In this document: piece by piece, positions 9,005 through 16,668 of the stretch | How the letters are laid out: every line of letters starts with the position of its first letter | Position numbering within the stretch: the stretch's first letter is position 1 | Origin: Gemmatimonadales bacterium | GTDB lineage: Bacteria; Gemmatimonadota; Glassbacteria; GWA2-58-10 | Reading direction: 5' to 3' | Assembly: GCA_024278175.1 (NCBI GenBank) | Contig: JAJRTS010000004.1 | Coordinates: forward strand, 1 to 53,971 | DNA length: 53,971 bases | Translations under genes and position numbers: made by a program | Notes under the pieces: model-generated | What the model was told of the DNA's origin: nothing | Database searches by the model: none | The model's input: the letters and a program-made list of their open reading frames with translations, nothing else

Positions 9005-9712
9005 ATGAGGGGATTCATTGTTCTGTTTGTGGTGATGTTTATTGGTGCTGTCCGGCCCTCGATTGCCGACCAGCGCAACTACGTGTGGACCTACCAGTAC
9101 AAGACCATGCTGAAAGGCGCGAGTGAACTGGAGCTTTACCAGACCACTAAACTGCGGGAAACCGACAACTGGGAGTATCGGGTGGAGCTCGAGCACGGTC
9201 TGACCGAGCGCTGGGACTTCTCGGTCTACCAGATATTCAGCCAGGACGAGGGTGGCTCTTTCAAATGGAACGCGGTCAAGCTGCGCACCCGCTACCGGAT
9301 TGGAGAGCAGGGACAATATTTCATGGACCCGCTGCTCTACCTGGAATACAGCAAAAAGATCGACCTGGACAAACCCCAGAAGCTGGAGGGCAAACTGATC
9401 CTGGCAAAAACTATCGGGCGGTTCAACCTGGCGGTGAACCCGGTGTACGAAGTATTTTTCTCGCCGGGTACGAAACGTGAGGCGGGCCTGGATGTGGGCA
9501 TGAGCTGGGAGTTCAGCCGGCGGTTCAGCCTGGGGCTGGAGTCCACTTCCCGTTGGGAGTTTGAAAATGGCGCTACCGTGGCCAGCAGCTATCTGGGGCC
9601 CACAATTTCGCTGTCGGCGGGCAAGGTGTGGTACGCGGTTGGCACCGCCTGGGGGATCACCGACGAGTCCGACAACGCCCGCGTGCGGTTCCTGATGGGA
9701 GTGCTCTTCTGA
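9005..9712 (+). CDS. Predicted outer-membrane beta-barrel protein
   Basis: A 235-residue protein of unknown function. AAAGGAG eight bases before the ATG at 9005 supports this start over an upstream in-frame ATG at 8912. A signal peptide ends near SIADQ. The rest is alternating polar/aromatic beta-strand sequence (WEYRVELEHGLTERWDFSVYQIF, MDPLLYLEYSKKI, RFNLAVNPVYEV), finishing with the Phe-terminated strand RFLMGVLF typical of outer-membrane barrels. Its stop codon overlaps the start of a small haem lipoprotein gene, so the two are translationally coupled. The role may be to dock or house that cytochrome, which is an inference from context only. Confidence 0.7.
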   Translation: MRGFIVLFVVMFIGAVRPSIADQRNYVWTYQYKTMLKGASELELYQTTKLRETDNWEYRVELEHGLTERWDFSVYQIFSQDEGGSFKWNAVKLRTRYRIGEQGQYFMDPLLYLEYSKKIDLDKPQKLEGKLILAKTIGRFNLAVNPVYEVFFSPGTKREAGLDVGMSWEFSRRFSLGLESTSRWEFENGATVASSYLGPTISLSAGKVWYAVGTAWGITDESDNARVRFLMGVLF

Positions 9713-9987
9713 TGAGATATATTGCCGGATTGCTATTCATGCTTGCAATGGTCCAACTGGCGGGTTGCGGTGGTTCAAAGGCCATTTCCCGCAAAACGCT
9801 TGTACCCGGTGAGCGGGAATTCCGGTCAAATTGCGGTTCCTGCCACAGCTTGCCCTCGCCATCGGAGTTGACAGACAGCGCATGGGTTCCGGTGGTGAAG
9901 CAACACGCCGGCATGTTGGATCTGGAGCAGGAAAAAGAGCAGCTGATTATTCAGTTCCTTCAGCAGCATAACCGGGACAATCCGTGA
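9712..9987 (+). CDS. Small monohaem c-type cytochrome lipoprotein
   Basis: A 91-residue lipoprotein (signal MRYIAGLLFMLAMVQLAGC, lipobox LAGC) with a single CGSCH haem-binding motif near residue 43 and a downstream helix HAGMLDLEQEKEQLIIQFL that could supply the Met ligand. The size and layout fit a minimal class I cytochrome c-like domain. The start overlaps the stop of the preceding barrel gene by one base (TGATG). It is expected to be a membrane-anchored electron carrier in the periplasm or at the outer membrane. Confidence 0.8.
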   Translation: MRYIAGLLFMLAMVQLAGCGGSKAISRKTLVPGEREFRSNCGSCHSLPSPSELTDSAWVPVVKQHAGMLDLEQEKEQLIIQFLQQHNRDNP

Positions 9988-10075
9988 GGGTGGCGCTGTT
10001 ATCTCCCTCCCGCGGTAACAGCTGAACTCCCTTTATCCGTTCCGTTTGCGGTGCGGGAGAGTATCTGTTTCGAGT

Positions 10076-10107
10076 AGGCCCGCGCCATTTTTCAATGACG
10101 CGGGCCT
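10076..10107 (+). terminator. Hairpin in convergent intergenic region
   Basis: Arms AGGCCCGCG (10076-10084) and CGCGGGCCT (10099-10107) flank a 14-nt T-rich loop, about 90 bp after the haem lipoprotein gene. A few Ts follow. It is plausible as a terminator for the 9005-9987 pair. Confidence 0.55.
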
Positions 10108-10187
10108 TGCCTTTGCAGTGGGCCGAGGGGCTTCAGGCATATTTTTTCGCTGTCAGGAGTACGCGAATTATCCTTTGGCTGACCCCT

Positions 10188-10249
10188 GGCAACCAACCGC
10201 ACGAAATATTTTGTTCAAGGGCGTTGAATGTCTTTATTTCAACGCCTCT
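10188..10249 (+). repeat. Interspersed hairpin repeat, copy 1
   Basis: A 62-nt module beginning GGCAACCAACCGCAC and ending with a hairpin of GGCGTTGAA (10220-10228) and TTCAACGCC (10238-10246). A related copy lies inverted at 53829-53891 with roughly three quarters of the bases matching by eye. The rest of the 9988-10385 gap has the terminator above and no gene. Confidence 0.6.
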
Positions 10250-10385
10250 CCAGTGTTGTGTCCTGGAAGTTCGTTGAATTAAACATGTGCCGCCGAAACA
10301 GCGGATAACTGTTTTGATATTGATCATGAAACGCCCATCCAGTGAAGATCCTACAAAAAAATGAACTTATTTCCGGGATGCAGCA

Positions 10386-10775
10386 CTAGTCCATTGAGAA
10401 GATGATCCTGTCGCCCGAGAGGGTCGCCTCGAATGCTGTCAGCGATTTGGTGGCCGGACCCTTTAACAGTTTGCCTGCGGTGGTGTAGGTGGAGCCATGG
10501 CAGGGGCAGATTATCAAGTCCTGGCCGGGGTCGTACTTCACCGTGCATTGCTTGTGCGGGCACAGCGGGTCCAGCGCCCTGATTACTTCCTCGCCTGTGC
10601 GGATGAACAGGACGTCCTTGTCCTTGATCTTCAGCAGCACGGAGCCGCCCACCTCGCGCAGTTTTTCGGCCTTATCCAGCCTCAGGGCCAGCTTCTTGCC
10701 GCTGGCCAGTACGGGCAGCACTGTGACCAGCGCGGCCGAGGATCCCAGCACTTTCAGTGCGTCGCGTCTTTTCAC
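10386..10775 (-). CDS. Exported Rieske [2Fe-2S] protein
   Basis: A 129-residue protein with a complete Rieske cluster-binding site: CPHKQC (box I) and CPCHGS (box II), spaced as in small Rieske proteins. The N-terminus MKRRDALKVLGSSAALV has a twin-arginine-like RR motif followed by a hydrophobic stretch, fitting Tat export of the folded cluster. It starts with GTG, with GAGG five bases upstream, and ends with TAG. It is the last gene of a three-gene set after a haem lipoprotein and a beta-barrel. The role is probably electron transfer in the periplasm, as for small Rieske subunits of arsenite oxidase-type or bc-type systems, but no catalytic partner is adjacent. Confidence 0.85.
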   Translation of the reverse strand: MKRRDALKVLGSSAALVTVLPVLASGKKLALRLDKAEKLREVGGSVLLKIKDKDVLFIRTGEEVIRALDPLCPHKQCTVKYDPGQDLIICPCHGSTYTTAGKLLKGPATKSLTAFEATLSGDRIIFSMD

Positions 10776-10812
10776 TTAGCCCTCTCTATCGTCAAAAGTA
10801 AGCCGGCGGAGC

Positions 10813-11691
10813 TCAAAGTCCGAACTCGCGGGTGATCGAGAACCCCACCACGGCATCGTCCAATGCGCGGTGGCTGCCGGCCACGATTCCGTCGGCGCTC
10901 ATATACTGGCTGTTGCTTATTACCAAAGAAAATGTATGTCGCCAGGTAAGAATTTTAAAGCTGGTGGAAAGAACCGGATGCGGCGCCTTGAATCCGGCCA
11001 CGGGCGTAACAGCTTCCGCTTCCCAGGCGAACCGCCCGTTGATACGTACCTCAAGCTGGATCGGCAGCGCCAGCGAATACTCCTCATCCAGCGTACTTTT
11101 CAACTCGCTCGAACTCTGGGTGTGGAGCAATATTCCCGTGCCCAGCCAGACGTGGCGGCTGATCCTGCCGCCGGCCAGCAGTTGGGCGAAAAATCCCGAG
11201 GCATCCTCGATCCGGCTCTGGCTGAACCAGCTCAGTCCGGCCCTGGCCGCCAGGTCGATCCCGTGGTCCTGCTGGCTCAGGAGCATGTATTTGAGATCGA
11301 ATTCGTAGGTGTCGAACAGTTCGCTCTGGCCGTTGAGCCGGTAGAAGCCGGTTTCCAGCTTATCGAGCGGGCTATAGCGCAGCCCCAGGCCGATCTTAAG
11401 TCCCCCGGCGTCGAAACCGGCCAGGTCATGGAAAATGTCGCGGTCAAGCTGTTTGCGCGTGCGATGTTCGACCAGGAAGAGCAGGGAATTCTTCCTGAGC
11501 GTGCGAGGTTTGAGTAGATTGATCCCGCGTTCGATTGTGGCCCAGTTGGTGGACTCCCAGTCGTTCCCAGCGCCGGTCGTATCGGTCACCACTTCTATTT
11601 CCTCTATCTCCTCAATGGCTTGCTGGCCGGTCAGGATGGCGGGCGGGGCCAACAGAACCAACACGGCGAAAGTATTAATTATCTTGTTCAT
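10813..11691 (-). CDS. DUF5777-like outer-membrane beta-barrel protein
   Basis: A 292-residue protein with a signal peptide (MNKIINTFAVLVLLAPPAILTGQQ), an acidic linker (EEIEEIEVV) and about ten predicted beta-strands. The motifs INLLKPRTLRKNSLLFLVEHR and SFKILTWRHTFSLVISNSQ resemble DUF5777-type barrels. The C-terminus is VVGFSITREFGL. Start and stop overlap (ATGA) with the upstream haem lipoprotein gene, so they are translationally coupled. The Rieske gene follows after 37 bp. Barrels of this type often accompany c-type haem and Rieske proteins, suggesting a shared redox role; the exact function is unknown. Confidence 0.65.
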   Translation of the reverse strand: MNKIINTFAVLVLLAPPAILTGQQAIEEIEEIEVVTDTTGAGNDWESTNWATIERGINLLKPRTLRKNSLLFLVEHRTRKQLDRDIFHDLAGFDAGGLKIGLGLRYSPLDKLETGFYRLNGQSELFDTYEFDLKYMLLSQQDHGIDLAARAGLSWFSQSRIEDASGFFAQLLAGGRISRHVWLGTGILLHTQSSSELKSTLDEEYSLALPIQLEVRINGRFAWEAEAVTPVAGFKAPHPVLSTSFKILTWRHTFSLVISNSQYMSADGIVAGSHRALDDAVVGFSITREFGL

Positions 11692-12059
11692 GGCTCACCT
11701 CGCGGAGTACCGGTTGCGAGCCAATCCAGGATAATCGTCCGTATTGCGGGCTCCAGTCCGCCCGCCGGCGGCATGGTGCCTGCCTGGATTCTTACGTTGG
11801 CCCGTTCGATATTGGCCACGGCCAGCTCGTAGGTGTCGAAATTAACGGCAATTGGCGCTCCATTGCGCTGGGCGCCGGATTTGGATGTGGAATGGCAGGG
11901 AAGGCAATGCCGGTCCAGGAGGGCTTTGACATCCTGGACGTAGGTGGTGGGGCTTCCGATGCCTGCAAGGCCGCTCAGCGGGTCGGCCTTTTCACCGCAG
12001 CCGGCTGTGGTGAAAACAAGCAGAATCAGAGAATATTCGATTACCGTGATTCTGGCCAT
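11688..12059 (-). CDS. Haem lipoprotein with planctomycete-type cytochrome c motif
   Basis: A 123-residue lipoprotein (lipobox TTAGC) with one CLPCH haem motif. Surrounding sequence VQDVKALLDRHCLPCHSTSKSG, then NFDTYELAVAN and IQAGTMPPAGGL, matches PSCyt1-like domains in which the Met of TMPP is the likely distal ligand. It is first in a three-gene set with a barrel and a Rieske protein. It is likely an electron carrier tethered to a membrane. The arrangement mirrors the 9005-9987 pair, in which barrel and haem lipoprotein are in the opposite order. Confidence 0.8.
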   Translation of the reverse strand: MARITVIEYSLILLVFTTAGCGEKADPLSGLAGIGSPTTYVQDVKALLDRHCLPCHSTSKSGAQRNGAPIAVNFDTYELAVANIERANVRIQAGTMPPAGGLEPAIRTIILDWLATGTPRGEP

Positions 12060-12537
12060 TCGCTCCCCGTGGTTGGCGTGGATTATGCGATCTTAACAGG
12101 CGGTGGAGTCTTGTCGGCGGTGCGCACGCTGCCTGTCGGGATGAATTGAGAATCTTGTATCCTTGTGCTATAAACGTAATTGTCGCGCGGAAGTTAACCG
12201 CAATTATAACTGAGATGGATATCTGGTAGTTTAATTCCACTGATAACCCCCGGTTACAGGCCAGGTCCGGTTTGCCGTGGCGCACAAATGACACCGCTCT
12301 ATCAGCTCAGGGGCTGCTGGCCGGTAACTAAAATTACGGGTCAGAAACGCTGACTAAGGAATACCACTTGCACAGGAAACAAGCAGATAATGCAATGACC
12401 GTGCTTGCCGGGGGGAGCGAGCGGGCAGTTGCAATTCAGGCATTTACTGATTTAATCGAAGTCTGCCCGCTGATTGCCGCACTCCACGGACAGTCTTCAA
12501 TGCCCGGCCGCCGCCGAAAACGCAAGGGAGGACAACC
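12060..12537. other. Intergenic region with an inverted repeat, no gene seen
   Basis: About 480 bp between divergent genes. GCGGGCAG (12421-12428) and CTGCCCGC (12463-12470) form an 8-bp inverted repeat. The adjoining TGCAATGACCGTGCTTGCC loosely resembles the right arm of the 3040-3124 repeat. No clear promoter or small gene could be picked out. Confidence 0.4.
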
Positions 12538-13059
12538 GTGGTAAATGACGAGAAAACAAAGGATACGCAACAGTTGGATCGTTTGATGGAAGTGATGCAG
12601 CATTTCTACTGCCGGGAACCCGGAGAGCTGGAGGATTTGCTGGAGCTTCCGGGCGACAGCCTGACCAGGGTATTCAGAAAAGGAGCGGGGACAATCTCCA
12701 CGGAGGCCGAGAAGAGGCTGGTCGCCTGCGGCGTGAGCAGGGAGTTCATTCGCCACGGGCGGGGCGCGATGCTCGATGAGTCGGTCGATACGGACAGGCT
12801 GGAGGCGATGACCCGTCATGCGGCCCATTTGCTGAAAGTGATCTGCAAGGTGCGCCGCAAGCTTGAGGAAGCCGGCGCAATGATGGACCTGCCCAGGCGG
12901 GTTACCGACGGCAGGACGCGGCCGACAGCGCTTGAAGAAGAGTTGATCAACCTGTTGGTCGAGGCGCTGAACGATCCGCAAATCCGCGAACGGCTGCTCA
13001 AGTTTGTCCGCAGTGAAACGGAAAACCGCGGCAGGCCGGGGCCGCACTTCCAGCTCTGA
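12538..13059 (+). CDS. CI repressor-like helix-turn-helix protein
   Basis: A 173-residue cytoplasmic protein starting with GTG; AGGGAGG lies eight bases upstream. Residues about 10-80 resemble the N-terminal domain of phage CI-type repressors, in which the helix-turn-helix is followed by a pattern like GVSxxWLxxGxG: here LVACGVSREFIRHGRGAML. The C-terminal half is helical and charged, with no S24 peptidase motif. It converges with a larger protein that carries the same kind of domain. DNA binding is likely; the target is unknown. No phage structural genes are nearby. Confidence 0.5.
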   Translation: MVNDEKTKDTQQLDRLMEVMQHFYCREPGELEDLLELPGDSLTRVFRKGAGTISTEAEKRLVACGVSREFIRHGRGAMLDESVDTDRLEAMTRHAAHLLKVICKVRRKLEEAGAMMDLPRRVTDGRTRPTALEEELINLLVEALNDPQIRERLLKFVRSETENRGRPGPHFQL

Positions 13060-13099
13060 ATGTTGACCGGCGGGGCCCCGGGTGGGTGCCGGTGAAAAG

Positions 13100-14215
13100 T
13101 CAGGGACGCTGTTTTTTCACGTTTTCACGCAGCCAGCTCAGCAACATCCGTTTACCCACTTCGCTGGCAAGGTACTCGGGCAACTTCGCCAACAACTCGG
13201 GGTCATCGATTTTAACCTCGGCGCCCGCTACCATCAGCACGCCCTTTTTAAACTCGATCGGCCCTGCCGACTCATCGGGTCCGCGGTCGCTCATCTGCGA
13301 CTCCTCCTGGATGAAATCCCGCAGAATGCCACCTATGTCATCCAACCGGCCGCCGTCGTAAAACCCGACTACCTCGCGGCAATAGCGCCCGGTCACCGAC
13401 CGGGGCACGGAAAAAGCGGCGGAGGTTTTACTCCAGCGCTCCAGCGCCTCGCCATTACGCTGGTAGCGCTCCCGCTCGCTTTCGCTCAACCCGGGCGGCG
13501 GCGGTGGCACGGCAAGGGAGATCTCGGTGGACTCATACGACAGCGCTCCGCCGGAAACGTCCTCTCCCAACAGGGCCGGTTCGAGCTGCGAATCGATAAT
13601 CCGGGCCAGGGCCTGGCGGATTTCAGCCAGGCCATAACGTTTCCCGGTGCGCTCATCGCTGCCTGCCAACTGCTGCACGCGGGGGCGGGAAACCAGAAAC
13701 AGCGCATCGGGCGCAACCTCCAGCAGCCCGGCCAGACGTTTACGCAGAGCGGCGTCCCGCAGCGTTCCGCGCACAAGGTTACCGGCCCGCTGTGGATCGG
13801 TGCCCAGTCGCTTACTCAGCTCCCGCTGACTGAGGTTTTTCTCGGCCAGCAGACGGCGGACCTTGTGCTCGTCCCAGCGCCCCCGGCTGATCCTGGTTTC
13901 CGGGGCCAGTTTATCGATTCCGACGGGCGCACCGGCCGGGTCCGGCTGGTCGCCATCGCCCAGCAGCAGCCAGTTCAGATCCACCTGCCATGTCAGGCCC
14001 ACGGACTTGGCCAGTGCGGGCGACACGCTGCTGGACTTGCCCTTGCGCAGCACCCCGTCATGCACTTCCAGTATTTCGGCAAGATGCACATCGTCAAGTT
14101 CGTAACCGGCCGCCAGGTAGCGTTCTTTCATCACGGCCAGCAGGCGGTTGAATCTCTGTTCCACTTCGCCACCGCTACGCGGGGCTGTGTTCCGGACAGC
14201 CTTCCTGGTGTTCAT
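13100..14215 (-). CDS. Double helix-turn-helix regulator (CI-like plus XRE-like)
   Basis: A 371-residue protein with two predicted DNA-binding domains. Residues about 20-90 match the CI-repressor pattern (HLAEILEVHDGVLRKGKSSSV then LNWLLLGDGDQP). Residues about 115-170 form an XRE-type domain (RRLLAEKNLSQRELSKRLG then LLEVAPDALF). The rest has a proline-rich linker (AVPPPPPGLSE) and no recognised sensor or peptidase. The ATG at 14215 has GAGG six bases upstream; a TTG two codons earlier is less likely. An AT-rich, promoter-bearing region lies upstream. Two DNA-binding heads in one chain could bridge two operators. Confidence 0.6.
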   Translation of the reverse strand: MNTRKAVRNTAPRSGGEVEQRFNRLLAVMKERYLAAGYELDDVHLAEILEVHDGVLRKGKSSSVSPALAKSVGLTWQVDLNWLLLGDGDQPDPAGAPVGIDKLAPETRISRGRWDEHKVRRLLAEKNLSQRELSKRLGTDPQRAGNLVRGTLRDAALRKRLAGLLEVAPDALFLVSRPRVQQLAGSDERTGKRYGLAEIRQALARIIDSQLEPALLGEDVSGGALSYESTEISLAVPPPPPGLSESERERYQRNGEALERWSKTSAAFSVPRSVTGRYCREVVGFYDGGRLDDIGGILRDFIQEESQMSDRGPDESAGPIEFKKGVLMVAGAEVKIDDPELLAKLPEYLASEVGKRMLLSWLRENVKKQRP

Positions 14216-14570
14216 TCGCAACCTCGGCGGTTAATTAACTGGCGGGTTGGAGCCGAGTATCGTGTAGAAAATATTGACAAAAAGCAACTAATATACTATA
14301 ATAGCGCAAGAAGCAAAATATAATAACGGTATGTCTTTCTAAGAGTGCGATAAATGCTCAAATGATCAAAAGGCGTATATAATATATTATTGGTCGGACG
14401 AAACGTTATGTTCATTAGAATCAACGCGCTAATATAAGCTTATCACGCAATATTGCCATTGTCAAGATTTATTGCGCGTATTAAACGTTTTTTCACAAAT
14501 TGGCAGTTTTTTCGGTGCCGGCGGGGGCCGGATGCCGCCCAACCCGTTAATGATGAGCCGGGAGACTATG
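14216..14570. other. AT-rich divergent regulatory region
   Basis: About 355 bp far richer in A+T than its surroundings, between the double-HTH gene and a small HTH gene. It holds a consensus plus-strand promoter (14274-14302) and a minus-strand TTGACA (complement of 14460-14465) with a poor -10. Related GCGC-containing words occur (AACGCGCTAATA near 14423 and TTGCGCGTATTA near 14472), which could be operator half-sites. Confidence 0.5.
14274..14302 (+). promoter_or_regulatory. Consensus sigma-70 promoter
   Basis: TTGACA at 14274-14279 and TATAAT at 14297-14302, both perfect, separated by 17 bp. It points towards the small HTH gene at 14571, leaving a leader of about 260 nt. Confidence 0.7.
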
Positions 14571-14783
14571 ATGGCTGGCAAAACAGCGGACATAACATGC
14601 GAAAAGGGTGAGTGGATTACAATCGGCGAGGCGGTCAGGCGTATGCCTGTAAAGGTCGCCAAGTCTACTGTCAGGCGCTGGCTGGAGGAGGGCAAATACG
14701 GTATCGTGGTCGGCAAGTTTGCCGGCAGGGTGGTTGTGCGCGCGGACACCCTGCCGACAATCCTGGACAACCCGTTCAAGTAA
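14571..14783 (+). CDS. Small excisionase/MerR-like helix-turn-helix protein
   Basis: A predicted 70-residue protein. EWITIGEAVRRMPVKVAKST followed by VRRWLEEGKYGI and a basic wing (VVGKFAGRVVVRADTL) looks like the winged helix-turn-helix of excisionase and MerR-type DNA-binding proteins. The ATG at 14571 has GGGAG six bases upstream; in-frame ATGs at 14553 and 14568 are possible. It lies downstream of a consensus promoter and opposite a double-HTH regulator. No integrase is present, so a link to excision is not supported; an accessory transcription factor is as likely. Confidence 0.55.
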   Translation: MAGKTADITCEKGEWITIGEAVRRMPVKVAKSTVRRWLEEGKYGIVVGKFAGRVVVRADTLPTILDNPFK

Positions 14784-14786
14784 GAA

Positions 14787-15437
14787 TTAATTCGGCCGGG
14801 CGATGATGAAGTACTGGTAGGGCAGGCCCTGGGGTTCGCGCACCGTCCGGTAGCCTGCATCGCGAAGAGCGTTGTAGACTACGCTCCAACTCAGTTTGTG
14901 GTCCAGGCCCTTGGGGCCCACCGGCAGCTTCTTTTTGAAAAAATCGACAATCGCCACGCGGCCGCCGGGGGCCAGCGATTCCTTGAGCTTTTGCAGGTAC
15001 TCCACTCTGTTGGAGATATGATGCAGGCTGTTGCAGAAAAATATCAGGTCCACTTTCCCGGCCGGAAGGTGCGGGTCGTCGGCCTCGGCCCTGATGGTTT
15101 CGAGATTGTCCAGACCCAGTTCCCTGGCTTTAGCGGCCAGCCAGCCCAGGGCCACGGTGTCCAGGTCCACGGCCAGTGCGCGGCCCGAGTTTCCTACCGC
15201 GACGCTGAACCGCCGGCTGAAATACCCGCTCGATGAGCCGATATCGGCCACAACCATGCCTTCCTTAAGCTCCAGCAGACTCACTACCTTCTCGGGCAAC
15301 TGCCACTGGTCGCGGTCCTTGCTCTCGTAGCGGGTCGGGTTGCCGCCGCTTTGGTGCTGGGCCCGGGCCGCGGTGGCCATCATCGCCAGTGAAACCGTCA
15401 ATACCGTGATAAGCCTGATAGTTTTGCAAAAAGCCAT
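14787..15437 (-). CDS. Class I SAM-dependent methyltransferase with a signal peptide
   Basis: A 216-residue protein with a classic methyltransferase fold. Motif I is VVADIGSSSGYFSRRF, the acidic end of strand 2 is ALAVDLD, motif II/III is VDLIFFCNSLHHI, and LAPGGRVAIVDFF follows. Oddly, the N-terminus MAFCKTIRLITVLTVSLAMM and the ARAQ that follows look like a Sec signal peptide, which would place a SAM-dependent enzyme outside the cytoplasm. Either the helix is a membrane anchor facing inward, or the protein is exported and the cofactor question is open. The substrate is unknown. The next gene downstream on the other strand ends 3 bp away. Confidence 0.8.
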   Translation of the reverse strand: MAFCKTIRLITVLTVSLAMMATAARAQHQSGGNPTRYESKDRDQWQLPEKVVSLLELKEGMVVADIGSSSGYFSRRFSVAVGNSGRALAVDLDTVALGWLAAKARELGLDNLETIRAEADDPHLPAGKVDLIFFCNSLHHISNRVEYLQKLKESLAPGGRVAIVDFFKKKLPVGPKGLDHKLSWSVVYNALRDAGYRTVREPQGLPYQYFIIARPN

Positions 15438-15464
15438 CGCTTTCCCCTCAGTGTAGATTAGCCT

Positions 15465-16484
15465 CTAATCATGCATAGTCGACAATAATAATCCCCATAT
15501 TAAAACAGTAATAAAAACCGAGTATGAGAAGATGAATTTATGAGAAAAGAAGGGATTTACTCCCACTTCTTCATTCGTTGCCCCTGTTTTTCGCTGCAAT
15601 ACGAAAGAAAAACCCCGGAAGAAGCTTATCAGAATGATTCCATACATTAAAGAAAGCATGATCGTTGCGACCTGTGGCCCGATAGTCGAAGGATCAAAGT
15701 TGACCTGGAGTTCGTAAATCACTGCGACCATAAAAGCCACGATAAACATAAATACTACACTGTCGTTAAATAGGTTATAGACCTTGAGCCCTTTTTTTAC
15801 ATCCTCCAAAGGAGCTTCCTGCGAGGAAAACGCAGTTTTGATAGCGCAGCCTAATCCTCCAGGTCCGGAACAAAGAAGTGCAGCGAGGATTCCACCACCT
15901 ACTACAAGGAGAAACGACGCCGAATCAAAGAAAGGAGGTAGTGAGCCGCCCTGTTCGATTCCAAGTATGATCACCGCCAGAAACACTACCAACGCGACCG
16001 GAAACGATACGTAGGTATTGTGCGGCTTCAGTTCGTATTGTTCCTGGTTGACACGGCATAGGCTGACTTTACACTGTAACAGCAGGGTAAAAAGATAAGC
16101 CGACAGCCCGTAAACCATTGTAATCATAGCCACAGACAGTCTTGGCCCTATCGTAGTCGGGTCATTGATATTCAGTAGCATGAGAATCCAGCCGATTATC
16201 GTACCCAGCACACCGCAATAAAGAAAAAATTCTCCTGCCGCTTTATATATCTGTGTCAGCTTATAGCGTTTCCCCTTGGGTAATTCCTTTGCACCGGAAA
16301 AAACGAACCCAATTGCCTCGCACCAGTCGGATAGAGGGAAGGCAAGGTATAAAAGCGCCAGTCCTCCTAAGACCACAATAAAAACACTTGTCGGATCGAT
16401 CAGCATGATTAGATAAGTCTGTGCGCTCACTCCCAGGCAGACCATTACAACAAACAGAACAAATAATACGATTCCTCTCAACAT
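15465..16484 (-). CDS. Membrane protein with two tandem MotA/TolQ-like domains
   Basis: A predicted 339-residue integral membrane protein. The two halves look like repeats of one MotA-like unit. The first has LIDPTSVFIVVLGGLALLYL, then a cytoplasmic loop and NDPTTIGPRLSVAMITMVYG. The second has FDSASFLLVVGGGILAALLC, then FDPSTIGPQVATIMLSLMYG. The matching DP-TIGP-MI/ML-YG motifs show the duplication directly. No MotB/TolR/ExbD partner is adjacent, so a proton-driven motor role is not established. The ATG at 16484 with AAGG just upstream is preferred over a GTG 16 codons earlier. The gene is visibly more AT-rich than its neighbours and ends with TAG. Confidence 0.65.
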   Translation of the reverse strand: MLRGIVLFVLFVVMVCLGVSAQTYLIMLIDPTSVFIVVLGGLALLYLAFPLSDWCEAIGFVFSGAKELPKGKRYKLTQIYKAAGEFFLYCGVLGTIIGWILMLLNINDPTTIGPRLSVAMITMVYGLSAYLFTLLLQCKVSLCRVNQEQYELKPHNTYVSFPVALVVFLAVIILGIEQGGSLPPFFDSASFLLVVGGGILAALLCSGPGGLGCAIKTAFSSQEAPLEDVKKGLKVYNLFNDSVVFMFIVAFMVAVIYELQVNFDPSTIGPQVATIMLSLMYGIILISFFRGFSFVLQRKTGATNEEVGVNPFFSHKFIFSYSVFITVLIWGLLLSTMHD

Positions 16485-16668
16485 TTGAGCCTTCTTACGA
16501 GCGTTGGAAAAGGCGAAAGGAGTCTGTTGCACAAACCGCCGATTGTGTACTACCGAAAGCTCAAAAAGGTTTTCTCATCCGATAAATCATTTATATCAAG
16601 GTGACAAAATTTTAGCAAGAGCAATAACTCCACGCAAATGATGAGCTGTATCTGTCGGGTAATTATCC

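Noticed and set aside
12538-14783. Prophage
   Set aside because: Apart from CI-like and excisionase-like DNA-binding domains there are no integrase, replication, packaging or structural genes, and no attachment-site repeats.
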